Assembly (NCBI RefSeq): GCF_030824335.1
Contig: NZ_JAVBXX010000006.1
Span: 186,001-250,000, forward strand
DNA: 64,000 nucleotides
Reading direction: 5' to 3'
Origin: Azonexus sp.
GTDB lineage: Bacteria > Pseudomonadota > Gammaproteobacteria > Burkholderiales > Rhodocyclaceae
The notes under the pieces were generated by a model. The model was not told where the DNA came from and did not search any database. It saw only the letters and a list, made by a program, of their open reading frames with translations. Position numbers and translations under genes: made by a program. Below, piece after piece: positions 25,416 through 34,335 of this stretch (its first letter is position 1; each line of letters starts with the position of its first letter).

Positions 25416-26263
25416 TCTTCATTGACCTTGAAAGCAAACTGCCTACCGACGCAGATCTGCCTGCCGAGATTCGCTGGTCACAAGCCGATTGGGATGCATG
25501 GTTAGCTGAGGCGGCGCGCCTAGTTGCAGAGCTTGCAAAGCTCCATGCAGCAGGGAAAATAAAAGAGCGCAATGAGCTGATCGACAAACACGGCGGCCAT
25601 TGGGGGAAACTGAAACCTTGGTTGCTAGCGCTGTCTGGAGGAAAGTGCTGGTTCACCGAAGCTCGGGACATTGCATCACATCTGGATGTTGAACACTTCC
25701 GCCCCAAAAAGGCTGCTCGCAACATCAAGGGACCAGAGCGCGACGGCTATTGGTGGCTGGCTTTTGATTACACAAACTTCCGTATCGCCGGCACCGTACC
25801 CAATCGAAAGAAGGGCGCTTGGTTTCCGCTCCGATATGGTTCCCAGTGTTCGACGTTTACCCGTCGTTGCGAAGGGGATGAAGTTCCACACTTTCTCGAC
25901 CCGACGAATGCCTATGACGTCACCCTGCTGGCTTTCGATGAGGAGGGGAAAGCAGTTCCCGCACCTGGCATAGCGCGTTGGGAAGAAGTGCGGGTAAGGC
26001 GCACCGTGGAGCGCCTGAAACTGACCGAGCACCAAGCGTTGGCAGAAGAGCGCCGGAAGGTTTGGCAGAACACCACAAAGCTAATCAACAAATATCTGCT
26101 GGCTTTGTCAGATGCAGGAACTTCTGCGGCAGCACGTGAGCGCTTAAAGGGAACTGCTCGAGAGATTGTCTGCCTTACCAAGTCGGAAGCTGAACTTTCG
26201 GCTGTGGCGAAATGGTGCATCCTCTTGCGCAACGAGCCTAAACTTTTGCGCCTGGTGGCATGA
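25412..26263 (+). CDS. HNH-type nuclease, Septu PtuB-like
   Basis: The 283-residue product starts at a GTG overlapping the ATPase stop. Around residue 77 it reads GGKCWFTEARDIASHLDVEHFRPKK, the core of the TIGR02646/PtuB-like HNH group, in which the His of EHFRPK is catalytic, followed by WWLAFDYTNFRIAG as the second part of the fold. Only one cysteine is seen where zinc-binding members have CxxC, so metal-site geometry may differ. The rest is helical and charged. It is the last gene of the six-gene defence operon and probably the effector nuclease gated by the ATPase. Confidence 0.75.
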   Translation: MIFIDLESKLPTDADLPAEIRWSQADWDAWLAEAARLVAELAKLHAAGKIKERNELIDKHGGHWGKLKPWLLALSGGKCWFTEARDIASHLDVEHFRPKKAARNIKGPERDGYWWLAFDYTNFRIAGTVPNRKKGAWFPLRYGSQCSTFTRRCEGDEVPHFLDPTNAYDVTLLAFDEEGKAVPAPGIARWEEVRVRRTVERLKLTEHQALAEERRKVWQNTTKLINKYLLALSDAGTSAAARERLKGTAREIVCLTKSEAELSAVAKWCILLRNEPKLLRLVA

Positions 26264-26373
26264 AGGCGGTTTTTGACCAATAGCTAATTTTGTTGGCATC
26301 GGTTCCACTTTTCGCACGCGGCCGGATTCGTGCATCATTAGCCATCAGACAGGCAGGACTTCCCGGGGGGGAC

Positions 26374-26991
26374 ATGGCTTATACGCGCAACGTCGGCCTC
26401 AGTGCATCCGAGGACCGGATCGAGAAACTGATTGCCGAGCGGCTGGCGCCCGGTGCCGACAAGGGCATGATCGACGCCCGTATCTGGGATTTGTTCGGCG
26501 AGGAATGGGCGGTGATGTTTACCGACCTGGCCGGCTTTTCCAGCGGTGTCGCGTCGTTCGGGATCATTCATTTCCTGCAGCTGATCTACGAGTCGCAGCG
26601 TTTGCTGACGCCATGCATCGACGCCCACGACGGCATACTGCTGAAGGTCGAGGGCGACAGCCTGCTGATCATCTTCCGCAATATCGGCAAGGCGATCGAA
26701 TGTGCCGACGCCATGCAGCGCGTCTGCGAGGCTTACAGCGTCGGGCGGGAAGCGGAAGAACGCATCGGCTTGTGCGTCGGTCTGGGTTTTGGTCGCTTGT
26801 TGCGGATCGGCGACCGCGATGTTTACGGGAGCGAGGTCAACGCAGCGGCAAAACTGGGCGAGGATATTGCCAAAGCCGGCGAGGTGCTGGTCACCGACGC
26901 GGTCAGGCTTGCCGCGGCAGGCAGCTACGCTTTCGAGCCGATTGCCGTGGTGCCGCCGGGGACCAGCGCGGCTTTCCGGATGCTTCGCTGA
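26374..26991 (+). CDS. class III adenylate/guanylate cyclase-domain protein
   Basis: The 205-residue protein is a single cyclase homology domain. WAVMFTDLAGFSSG carries the first metal Asp, KVEGDSLLIIF the second, and YGSEVNAAAKLGEDIAKAGEVLVTD the region that binds the nucleotide. The usual transition-state Arg position reads AAKL instead of AxRLE, so activity is uncertain; some such domains only bind nucleotides. GGGGGG just upstream of the ATG at 26374 serves as a ribosome site. It is soluble, has no sensory domain, and stands alone between the defence operon and polA. Confidence 0.75.
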   Translation: MAYTRNVGLSASEDRIEKLIAERLAPGADKGMIDARIWDLFGEEWAVMFTDLAGFSSGVASFGIIHFLQLIYESQRLLTPCIDAHDGILLKVEGDSLLIIFRNIGKAIECADAMQRVCEAYSVGREAEERIGLCVGLGFGRLLRIGDRDVYGSEVNAAAKLGEDIAKAGEVLVTDAVRLAAAGSYAFEPIAVVPPGTSAAFRMLR

Positions 26992-27031
26992 TCATGGCTG
27001 GTCGACCGTGATATTTCGCTGAAAAGCGCGC

Positions 27032-29758
27032 TCAGTGCGCGGCTTCCCAGTTCGGCCCGACGCCGACTTCAACCACCAGCGGCACCTTCATCTGCGCCAC
27101 CTGCGTCATCAGGCGCGGCAGATGGGTGCGAACTTCGATCAGTTCGCTGTCCGGTACTTCCAGCACCAGTTCGTCATGCACCTGCAGCACCAGCTTGGTC
27201 CGGCCGCCGGATTTTTCCAGCCAGTCCTGCACGGCAATCATCGCCAGTTTGATCAGGTCGGCGGCGGTGCCCTGCATCGGTGCGTTGATCGCGGCGCGTT
27301 CGGCGGCCTGGCGGCGGTTGCCGTTGCTCGAACGGATTTCCGGCAGCCATAGCCTGCGGCCGAAGACGGTTTCGACGTAGCCGTGCTCGCGCACCGTATT
27401 GCGTGCTTCTTCCATGTAGCGGGCGACGCCGGGGTAACGCTCGAAATAGCGCTTGATGTAAATGTCTGCTGCGCTACGTTCCAGCCCGAGCTGGCGCGCC
27501 AGGCCGAAGGCGCTCATGCCGTAGATCAGGCCGAAGTTGATGCTCTTGGCGACGCGCCGCTGGTCCGGCCCGACCTCCAGTGGCGTGACGCCGAAAATCT
27601 CGCCGGCGGTGGCGCGGTGCACATCCTCGCCGTGGGCAAAGGCTTCGAGCAGGCGCTCGTCGCCGGAGAGGTGCGCCATGATGCGCAGCTCGATTTGCGA
27701 ATAGTCGGCCGAGACGATGCTGCTGCCTTCCGGGGCGATGAAAGCGGTGCGGATCTTCCGCCCTTCCTCGGTGCGCACCGGGATGTTCTGCAGGTTGGGT
27801 TCGCTGGAAGCGAGCCGGCCGGTGACCACTGAAGCCTGCGAGAAGTGCGTGTGCACGCGGCCGGTTTCCGGGTTGATCATGCGCGGCAACTTGTCGGTGT
27901 AGGTGCCCTTCAGCTTGGACAGCGAACGGTGTTCGAGCAGCAGCTTGGGCAGCGGGTAGTCGAGCGCCAGTTCGGACAGCACTTCTTCGTCGGTCGACGG
28001 GCCGCCGGAGGCTGTTTTCTTCTTCACCGGCAGGCCGAGCTTGCCGAACAGGATTTCGCCCAGTTGTTTCGGCGAGGCCAGGTTGAACGGCTGGCCGGCC
28101 AGCTCAAAGGCCTGGGTTTCCAGCGCCATGATCTTCTGGCCGATTTCGTGGCTTTGCCGGGCCAGCGTGTCGCCGTCGATCAGGATGCCGGTGCGCTCCA
28201 TCTGCCAGATGACCTGGCGGGCCGGTAGTTCGATGTCGTGGTAGATGCGGCTCAAACCGGGTTCGCTGGCGAATTGCGGGTGCAGCACGTCATGCACGCG
28301 CAGCGTCACGTCGGCGTCTTCGGCGGCGTAGGTGGCGGCACGTTCGAGGTCGACCTGGTCGAAACTGATCTGCTTGGCGCCCTTGCCGCACAGGTCTTCG
28401 TAGGCGATGGTTTCGAGGCCGAGGTGGCGCGTACACAACTGGCCGAGATCGTGGCCCTTGTCGGACTCGATGACGTAGCTTTGCAGCATGGTGTCGTGGG
28501 CGACGCCGGCAAGGCGGATGCCGTGGTTGGCGAAGATGTGCTGGTCGTATTTGGCGTTCTGCAGCACTTTCTTGCGGTCGACGGCTTCCAGCCAGGGTTT
28601 CAGCTTGGCCAGCACCTCGTCGCGCGGCAACTGTTCGACGACGCCGGGGCCATTGTGGGCGAGCGGGATGTAGCAGGCCTCGCCCGCCTCGACCGACAGC
28701 GAGACGCCGACAATGCGCGCCGCGAAGCTGTCGAGGCTGGTGGTTTCGGTGTCTACTGCGGTCAACGGCGCGTTTTCGATCTTTTTCAGCCAGGTATCGA
28801 AAGTCGCCCAATCGAGTACGGTTTCGTAGCGGACTTCGCTCGGCGCGGTCGGTGGTGTGGCGGTTTCCGGGGCGGCGGTCGTACTCGTTTCTGTGGCGAC
28901 GTTTTCAGCGGCCGGCACATCGAGTTCGCGGCGCCAGGTGCGGAATTCGTAGCGCTCGTACAGTGTGCGCAGCGTGTCGCTGTCGCGTTCTGTTGCGGTC
29001 AACGCGCTCGGTGCCGGTAAATCCGGCAGGTCGCGCACGACGGTGACAAGCTTCTTGCCTAGCGGCAGGAAATCGAGGTGGTCGCGCAGGTTCTGGCCGA
29101 CTACGCCGGTGATCTTGTCGGCATTGGCGACGATGGCATCGAGCGAGCCGTACTGGGTCAGCCATTTGACGGCGGTCTTCGGGCCGCATTTGGCGACGCC
29201 GGGTACGCCGTCGACGGTGTCGCCGACCAGTGTCAGGTAGTCGATGATCAGTGCCGGTGGCACGCCGAATTTGGCTTCGACGCCGGCTTCGTCGAGCAAC
29301 TCGTTGCTCATCGTGTTGTACCAGCGGGTCAGCGGATTGACCAGTTGCGTCAAATCCTTGTCGCCGGTGGAAATCAGCGTTTCGATGCCGTCGACCGTGG
29401 CTTTTTCGGCCAGCGTGCCGATCACGTCGTCGGCCTCGACGCCGTCGACCATCAGCAGCGGCCAGCCGGCGGCGCGGATCGCCGCATGCAGCGGTTCGAT
29501 CTGGCCGACCATCTCGGGCGGCATCGGTGGGCGGTGCGCTTTGTATTCTGGGAACCAGTCGTCGCGGAAGGTTTTGCCCTTGGCGTCGAAGACGACGGCC
29601 TTGTAGTCTGCCTTGTAGTCGCTTTCCAGACGACGTAGCATGTTCAAAACACCGTAGATCGCCCCCGTCGGTTCGCCGGCCTTGTTGCGCAGGTCGGGCA
29701 GGGCATGGAAGGCGCGGTAGAGATAGGACGAACCGTCCACCAACAACAAGAGAGGCAT
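27032..29758 (-). CDS. polA: DNA polymerase I
   Basis: The 908-residue PolA has three domains. The 5' nuclease domain (residues 1-290) begins PLLLLVDGSSYLYRAFHALPDLR. The 3'-5' exonuclease domain (about 310-500) has TAVDTETTSLD, so the metal Asp/Glu are kept. The polymerase domain (about 510-908) carries SADYSQIELRIMAHLSGD, RRVAKSINFGLIYGMSAFGL and LQVHDELVLEVPD. It fills gaps in repair and removes primers. Its start codon lies only 3 bp from the start codon of the divergent LOG gene, so each gene's promoter and ribosome site must overlap the other's coding region. Confidence 0.97.
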   Translation of the reverse strand: MPLLLLVDGSSYLYRAFHALPDLRNKAGEPTGAIYGVLNMLRRLESDYKADYKAVVFDAKGKTFRDDWFPEYKAHRPPMPPEMVGQIEPLHAAIRAAGWPLLMVDGVEADDVIGTLAEKATVDGIETLISTGDKDLTQLVNPLTRWYNTMSNELLDEAGVEAKFGVPPALIIDYLTLVGDTVDGVPGVAKCGPKTAVKWLTQYGSLDAIVANADKITGVVGQNLRDHLDFLPLGKKLVTVVRDLPDLPAPSALTATERDSDTLRTLYERYEFRTWRRELDVPAAENVATETSTTAAPETATPPTAPSEVRYETVLDWATFDTWLKKIENAPLTAVDTETTSLDSFAARIVGVSLSVEAGEACYIPLAHNGPGVVEQLPRDEVLAKLKPWLEAVDRKKVLQNAKYDQHIFANHGIRLAGVAHDTMLQSYVIESDKGHDLGQLCTRHLGLETIAYEDLCGKGAKQISFDQVDLERAATYAAEDADVTLRVHDVLHPQFASEPGLSRIYHDIELPARQVIWQMERTGILIDGDTLARQSHEIGQKIMALETQAFELAGQPFNLASPKQLGEILFGKLGLPVKKKTASGGPSTDEEVLSELALDYPLPKLLLEHRSLSKLKGTYTDKLPRMINPETGRVHTHFSQASVVTGRLASSEPNLQNIPVRTEEGRKIRTAFIAPEGSSIVSADYSQIELRIMAHLSGDERLLEAFAHGEDVHRATAGEIFGVTPLEVGPDQRRVAKSINFGLIYGMSAFGLARQLGLERSAADIYIKRYFERYPGVARYMEEARNTVREHGYVETVFGRRLWLPEIRSSNGNRRQAAERAAINAPMQGTAADLIKLAMIAVQDWLEKSGGRTKLVLQVHDELVLEVPDSELIEVRTHLPRLMTQVAQMKVPLVVEVGVGPNWEAAH

Positions 29759-29761
29759 AGG

Positions 29762-30490
29762 ATGACCGAGAGCGATAAACTGGTGATGGGCGTGGAGACG
29801 GAGGCTGCGCTGAAGAGCGCGACGGCCCGCGAATCCTGGCGGATTTTCGGCATTATGTCAGAGTTCGTTGAGGCCACCGACCGGCTGGCCGCGATCAAAC
29901 CAGCGGTGACGATGTTCGGCAGTGCGCGTATCCCGGAAGGCACGCCATATTACGAACTGGCGGAAAAAACCGCCCGCTTGCTGTCCGATTCGGGCTTCTC
30001 GGTGATCTCGGGCGGTGGACCGGGGATCATGGAAGCGGCCAACAAAGGCGCCTTCTTTGGCAAGTCGCCATCGGTCGGCCTGAACATCCAGTTGCCGCAC
30101 GAACAGGCCAACAATCCCTACCAGGATATCTCGCAGACCTTTCGCCACTTCTTTGCCCGCAAGTACATGTTCGTCCGCTTCGCCAGCGCTTATGTCGTGA
30201 TGCCCGGCGGTTTCGGTACGCTCGACGAACTGATGGAAGCGCTGACGCTGATCCAGACCGGCAAGGCGCGCAAGATGCCGATCATTCTCGTCTGTTCGGA
30301 TTTCTGGAAAGGGCTGGTCGACTGGTTTCGCGACACGCTGGTGCGCGAGAAAATGATCGATGCCGAGGACATGTATCTGATCCAGCTGATCGACCAGCCG
30401 GAACAAGTCGTCGAAGCCATCTTCAAGCATTACGAGGCGCGTCCGTTCAGCCCGTTACCGGCCGAGCGCGAGTTGATGCTTAACCTGTAA
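29762..30490 (+). CDS. LOG family / TIGR00730 nucleotide phosphoribohydrolase
   Basis: The 242-residue Rossmann-like protein belongs to the LOG (lysine decarboxylase-like) family, enzymes that release a base from nucleoside 5'-monophosphates. Visible motifs are MFGSARIPEGTPYYE, ISGGGPGIMEAANKGA and the signature PGGFGTLDELMEALTLIQTGK. The ATG at 29762 follows AGAGAGG, which lies inside the divergent polA coding start. Its precise substrate is not readable. The next gene (DUF2782) starts 31 bp downstream. Confidence 0.9.
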   Translation: MTESDKLVMGVETEAALKSATARESWRIFGIMSEFVEATDRLAAIKPAVTMFGSARIPEGTPYYELAEKTARLLSDSGFSVISGGGPGIMEAANKGAFFGKSPSVGLNIQLPHEQANNPYQDISQTFRHFFARKYMFVRFASAYVVMPGGFGTLDELMEALTLIQTGKARKMPIILVCSDFWKGLVDWFRDTLVREKMIDAEDMYLIQLIDQPEQVVEAIFKHYEARPFSPLPAERELMLNL

Positions 30491-30521
30491 TAAAATGAAG
30501 GCCAATTCACGAGGAAATATC

Positions 30522-30860
30522 ATGCGTCGCCTGCTTGCCATTCTGTTGTTCGCCGTCTTGCCCGTCTTGCCCGTCTCGGCGCAACAGGGCGATTTGCAAC
30601 CGCTGCCCGCCGTGCCGCCACCGCCGCCGGAAATGGAAGCCTTTGATGCAGCGATGGAGCCGCAGGTGACCATCGTCCGGAACGCCAAGGAAACGCGTGA
30701 GGAATACCGGATCAAGGGCAAGCTGTACATGGTCAAGGTCACGCCCAGTGTCGGCAAACCTTACTATCTGGTCGATCGTCAGGGTGACGGCGTGATGATG
30801 GAAAGCGAGATCAATCCCAACCCGGTGCGCCCGCCGATGTGGGTCATTCATAGCTGGTAA
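30522..30860 (+). CDS. DUF2782 family exported protein
   Basis: The 112-residue product has a signal peptide (MRRLLAILLFAVLPVLPVSA), a proline-rich linker, and a small domain: EPQVTIVRNAKETREEYRIKGKLYMVKVTPSVGKPYYLVDRQGDG. DUF2782 proteins recur next to polA and thrB in betaproteobacteria; their role is unknown. The ATG at 30522 is preferred because GAGGAA lies just upstream and the signal peptide starts there. It is directly followed by thrB. Confidence 0.85.
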   Translation: MRRLLAILLFAVLPVLPVSAQQGDLQPLPAVPPPPPEMEAFDAAMEPQVTIVRNAKETREEYRIKGKLYMVKVTPSVGKPYYLVDRQGDGVMMESEINPNPVRPPMWVIHSW

Positions 30861-30863
30861 ATC

Positions 30864-31793
30864 TTGTCTGTTTATACCTCGGTCGGGCGCGCTGAACTCG
30901 CGGCCTGGCTCCAGCCGTTGGCGCTGGGTGAGTTGATCGAGCATGTCGGTATCGCTGCCGGCATGCAGAACTCCAATTATTTCGTCACCACGGGCTCCGG
31001 GCGTTTTGTGCTGACGCTGTTCGAGTCGCTCGATGCCTCGACGCTCGACTTCTATTTGCGCCTGCAGGCGCATCTGGCGGCGCGTGGCTTGCCTTGTCCG
31101 CTACCGCAAACGCCTGTCGGGGCTGTTAATTATTGGCGTCCGCTTAACGGCAAGCCGGCCGCCCTGCTCTCCTGTTTGCCCGGACGAGCCATCGAACATC
31201 CGGCCAGCAGTCACTGCCGGGCGGTTGGCCGGGCGCTGGCACAGTTGCATCTGGCAGCCGCAGGGCTGGAACATGCGCCGGTCAATCCTTGTGGCGCGTC
31301 CTGGCGTGAATCGATTGGCGAAGTGCTGCTGCCGGCTTTGCCTGCCGATGAAGCCCGTTTGCTGCGCGATGAACTGGCATTCCAGTCCGCCCAGAATTAC
31401 GCGGCCTTGCCGCAGGGGGTCATTCATGCCGACCTCTTCCGCGATAACGTGCTGTGGGACGATGCCGGTCAACTGTCGGGCTTGCTCGATTTTTATTTCG
31501 CCGGTGTCGATGCTTGGCTATTCGACCTGGCGGTGGTCGCCAATGACTGGTCCCTGGATCCGGAAAGACTGGCAGCGTTGTGCGCCGGATATCAGGAAAT
31601 TCGCCCGTTGACCGCAGCAGAACGCCATGCCTGGCCGGCTCAGCGGCGTGCTGCCGCGCTACGTTTCTGGTTGCTTCGACTCGATGCCCGGCATAGCCCG
31701 CGGGCCGGCGACGTGGTGACGATCAAGAATCCGGATGAATTCCGCTACCTGCTTGAGCAATTCCGCCTTGCCCCCGATCCGCTCCCCGGCTAG
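30864..31793 (+). CDS. thrB: homoserine kinase ThrB (APH-fold type)
   Basis: This enzyme phosphorylates homoserine in threonine synthesis. The 309-residue protein is of the aminoglycoside-phosphotransferase fold typical of beta- and many gammaproteobacteria, not the GHMP fold. Key segments are MSVYTSVGRAELAAWLQPL, MQNSNYFVTTGSGRFVLTLFE and the kinase loop GVIHADLFRDNVLWD, followed by LSGLLDFYFAG. Translation starts at TTG (30864), 3 bp after the DUF2782 stop; no better start is visible. Confidence 0.95.
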   Translation: MSVYTSVGRAELAAWLQPLALGELIEHVGIAAGMQNSNYFVTTGSGRFVLTLFESLDASTLDFYLRLQAHLAARGLPCPLPQTPVGAVNYWRPLNGKPAALLSCLPGRAIEHPASSHCRAVGRALAQLHLAAAGLEHAPVNPCGASWRESIGEVLLPALPADEARLLRDELAFQSAQNYAALPQGVIHADLFRDNVLWDDAGQLSGLLDFYFAGVDAWLFDLAVVANDWSLDPERLAALCAGYQEIRPLTAAERHAWPAQRRAAALRFWLLRLDARHSPRAGDVVTIKNPDEFRYLLEQFRLAPDPLPG

Positions 31794-31802
31794 CATCCGC
31801 GC

Positions 31803-32549
31803 ATGAACGAAAATCCCGTATTCCCGATGGCCCCGGCACCATTCGATGGCGATAGCCGAGAGGTCGACCCCGGTGCCTGCTTTGACTGGCTGACCCAGGG
31901 GTGGGCGACATTTTTGGCGCATCCCGGTATCTGGCTAGGCAGCAGTGTGCTGATGCTGGTCATGTTGATGGCGATCTCCATTGTGCCGCTGTTCGGTCAG
32001 GTCGCGGCGCATCTGCTGGTGCCGCTATTCGGTGCCGGGATGCTGCAGATCTGTCGCTCCATTGCCGATGAGCGCGAACCGCAGATTGGCGAACTCTTTG
32101 CCGGTTTTCGCCAGCGCGCCGGGCAATTGGTCATGGTTGGTGTGTTTTTCGCTGTCGGTATGTTCGGTATCGCTTTTCTGGCCTTTCTGCTGGTCAGCGG
32201 TGGCTTGCTTGGCGGCGCGATCACCGGCAAGGTCGGTGGCTTTGGCATCGCCTTTGGCGGCGTCATGCTGGCCTTTCTGCTGGTCCTTGTGTTGTCCGTT
32301 CCCGTCATCATGTCAGTATGGTTTGCCCCGGCCCTGGTTTATTTTCATGACATGCAACCGCTGGCTGCGATGAAGGCCAGTTTCGCCGCCGGCTTGAAAA
32401 ACTGGCTGGCAATGTCGATTTTCGGCATTTTCCTCGTGGTTGCCGGCTTCTTTGCCATGCTGCCGATCGGCTTGGGATTGCTGCTGTTGCTGCCGGTGTT
32501 CTCGGCTGCGGTCTACGCGTCCTACCGCGATATTTTCCTGGAGGCCTGA
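31803..32549 (+). CDS. BPSS1780 family membrane protein (copy 1)
   Basis: The 248-residue integral membrane protein has about five hydrophobic segments. The features that mark the BPSS1780 family are an aromatic N-terminal WLTQGWATFLAHPGIW, MSVWFAPALVYFHDMQPLAAMKASFAAGLKNWL near the middle, and the ending AVYASYRDIFLEA. The function is unknown. It is followed one base later by a paralog with the same ending, suggesting the two act as a pair or heteromer. Confidence 0.75.
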   Translation: MNENPVFPMAPAPFDGDSREVDPGACFDWLTQGWATFLAHPGIWLGSSVLMLVMLMAISIVPLFGQVAAHLLVPLFGAGMLQICRSIADEREPQIGELFAGFRQRAGQLVMVGVFFAVGMFGIAFLAFLLVSGGLLGGAITGKVGGFGIAFGGVMLAFLLVLVLSVPVIMSVWFAPALVYFHDMQPLAAMKASFAAGLKNWLAMSIFGIFLVVAGFFAMLPIGLGLLLLLPVFSAAVYASYRDIFLEA

Positions 32550-32550
32550 G

Positions 32551-33324
32551 ATGCGGGCGCAAACTTTGCCGGCGGCTGCCGGGTGGCGCTGGATCACTGC
32601 CGGCTTCGCTATTTACCGGCGCAACCCGCTGACCTTGTCGATGCTGGTGGTGGCCTACTGGTTTGCCATTGTGTTTCTTAACCTGTTTCCGCTGATCGGT
32701 GCCTTGGCGGCATCGGTCGCCATCCCCGGCTTGTCGGTCGGCTTGATGCAGGCAGCTTGCAACGTAGAGCGCGGGCAATCGGCAAATATCCGGACCCTGC
32801 TGGGGGGCTTCCGCGAAAATACCCGCACCCTGCTGTTGCTCGGCGCACTCTATCTATTTGCAACGCTCGCCGCATTGGGCTTGTCCACCATTGTTGATGG
32901 GGGTGAGTTACTGCGTTTCATGCTGGCCGATAGCCGGGAAGAAAAAGCTGCGCTGAGCAGTGCGGATTTCACCTTGCCGGCCTTGCTCGTTGCCTTGCTG
33001 ATGACGCCCGTCCTGATGGCCTGGTGGTTCGCGCCGGTACTGGCGGCCTGGCATCGACTGCCGCTGGGCAAGTCGTTGTTTTTCAGTTTCATGGCCTGCT
33101 CGATGAACTGGCGGCCCTTTCTGGTCTACAGCTTGGGGCTGCTGCTGTCGGCGGCAATTTTGCCGGGACTTGTGCTGGGTTTGTTGTTGATCGTTCTGCC
33201 CGGTTTGCAGCAATTTGCTGCCGTGATCGTCAGTGTTGCCATGGCTCTGGTTGTTGCCCCTACGGTGTTCGCCAGCTTCTATGTTGGCTACCGCGATATT
33301 TTCGGTATTTCGGAAATTGTCTGA
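32551..33324 (+). CDS. BPSS1780 family membrane protein (copy 2)
   Basis: The 257-residue paralog of the preceding gene starts with WRWITAGFAIYRRNPLTL and has hydrophobic segments of the same spacing. The shared core reads LMAWWFAPVLAAWHRLPLGKSLFFSFMACSMNWRPFL, and the ending is SFYVGYRDIFG. ATG 32551 directly follows the stop of copy 1 (GGAGG lies in the end of copy 1). Its 3' end overlaps the start of nadD by 8 bases. Confidence 0.75.
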   Translation: MRAQTLPAAAGWRWITAGFAIYRRNPLTLSMLVVAYWFAIVFLNLFPLIGALAASVAIPGLSVGLMQAACNVERGQSANIRTLLGGFRENTRTLLLLGALYLFATLAALGLSTIVDGGELLRFMLADSREEKAALSSADFTLPALLVALLMTPVLMAWWFAPVLAAWHRLPLGKSLFFSFMACSMNWRPFLVYSLGLLLSAAILPGLVLGLLLIVLPGLQQFAAVIVSVAMALVVAPTVFASFYVGYRDIFGISEIV

Positions 33325-33970
33325 GCCGCTGGGGATTTTTGGCGGTACCTTCGATCCGGTTCATTACGGTCACCTCCGGCTGGCGGAAGAATCCATCGAG
33401 CGGCTTGCGCTGGGCGGAATCCGCTGGATTCCGGCCGGCAATCCGCCGCATCGCGACACGCCGCAAGTGACGGCGGCCCAGCGCCTGGCCATGGTTTTGC
33501 GGTCGACGGCCGATAATCCCCGATTTTCAGTGGATGCGTCGGAGGTCGAAACCGCAGCCCCGAGTTATACCGTGCATACGCTGGAACGTCTGCGACGCGA
33601 ACTGGGCAATGAGCAGCCGTTGGTACTGTTGGTTGGCGCCGATGCCTTCGCCGGATTGGCTGGCTGGCATCGCTGGCGCGATATTTTTGCCCTGGCCCAT
33701 GTTGCGGTCTCGCATCGTCCCGGTTTTCCCATTGACGTCGCCGCCTTGCCTGACGCCCTCGGCGAGGTTTTTTCAAGCCGCCATCTGGCACAGGTGGCCG
33801 ACCTGAAAGCCGCGCCAGCCGGCGGTATCGTTACTTTCGCCATGACCCAGCTGGCAATATCGGCAACCCAGATACGCGGCTTGTTGGCCAAGGCTCAATC
33901 TGCGCGTTATTTGCTGCCGGACACCGTTCTCGACTATATTTCGTCCCATTCTCTCTATAGAAACTCCTGA
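33317..33970 (+). CDS. nadD: nicotinate-nucleotide adenylyltransferase NadD
   Basis: NadD adenylates nicotinate mononucleotide in NAD synthesis. The 217-residue protein begins LGIFGGTFDPVHYGHLRLAEE, the nucleotidyltransferase HxGH-type site, and ends AISATQIRGLLAKAQSARYLLPDTVLDYI, the conserved ISxTxxR region. No ATG lies at the homology boundary; a TTG at 33317 fits best and overlaps the previous gene by 8 bases. An ATG at 33281 would add 12 residues. It is followed by rsfS with a one-base overlap, the usual order in betaproteobacteria. Confidence 0.94.
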   Translation: MSEPLGIFGGTFDPVHYGHLRLAEESIERLALGGIRWIPAGNPPHRDTPQVTAAQRLAMVLRSTADNPRFSVDASEVETAAPSYTVHTLERLRRELGNEQPLVLLVGADAFAGLAGWHRWRDIFALAHVAVSHRPGFPIDVAALPDALGEVFSSRHLAQVADLKAAPAGGIVTFAMTQLAISATQIRGLLAKAQSARYLLPDTVLDYISSHSLYRNS

Positions 33971-34335
33971 TGGACATACGCAAGCTACAAAAAATCGTCG
34001 TTTCCGCCCTTGAAGATATCAAGGGCAAGGATATCGAAGTCATCAACACCAGCAAGCTGACCTCGATGTTCGATCGACTGGTCATTGCGACCGGCGATTC
34101 CAATCGCCAGGTCAAGGCGCTGGCCCAGAATGTCGTCGAAAAGGTCAAAGAGGCCGGCGGCGAGATTATTTCGACCGAGGGCGAAGCCGGGGGCGAATGG
34201 GTGCTGGTCGATATTGGCGACATGGTTGTCCATGTCATGCTGCCGACCGTGCGCACCCATTACAACCTGGAAGAACTCTGGCAGGTGACGCCGGCCCAGC
34301 GCCGCAAGCTGGCGGAGCCGGCCGCCAAGGAATGA
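33970..34335 (+). CDS. rsfS: ribosome silencing factor RsfS
   Basis: The 121-residue RsfS (RsfA/Iojap) binds ribosomal protein L14 and blocks subunit joining during starvation. Diagnostic segments are [53 protein letters not shown] and [15 protein letters not shown]. It overlaps nadD by one base and rlmH by four, giving a coupled cluster nadD-rsfS-rlmH-maf. Confidence 0.97.
   Translation: MDIRKLQKIVVSALEDIKGKDIEVINTSKLTSMFDRLVIATGDSNRQVKALAQNVVEKVKEAGGEIISTEGEAGGEWVLVDIGDMVVHVMLPTVRTHYNLEELWQVTPAQRRKLAEPAAKE

Noticed and set aside
23631..26263. Retron effector module
   Set aside because: The ATPase/HNH pair resembles retron-associated Septu genes, but there is no reverse transcriptase or msr/msd region in the operon.
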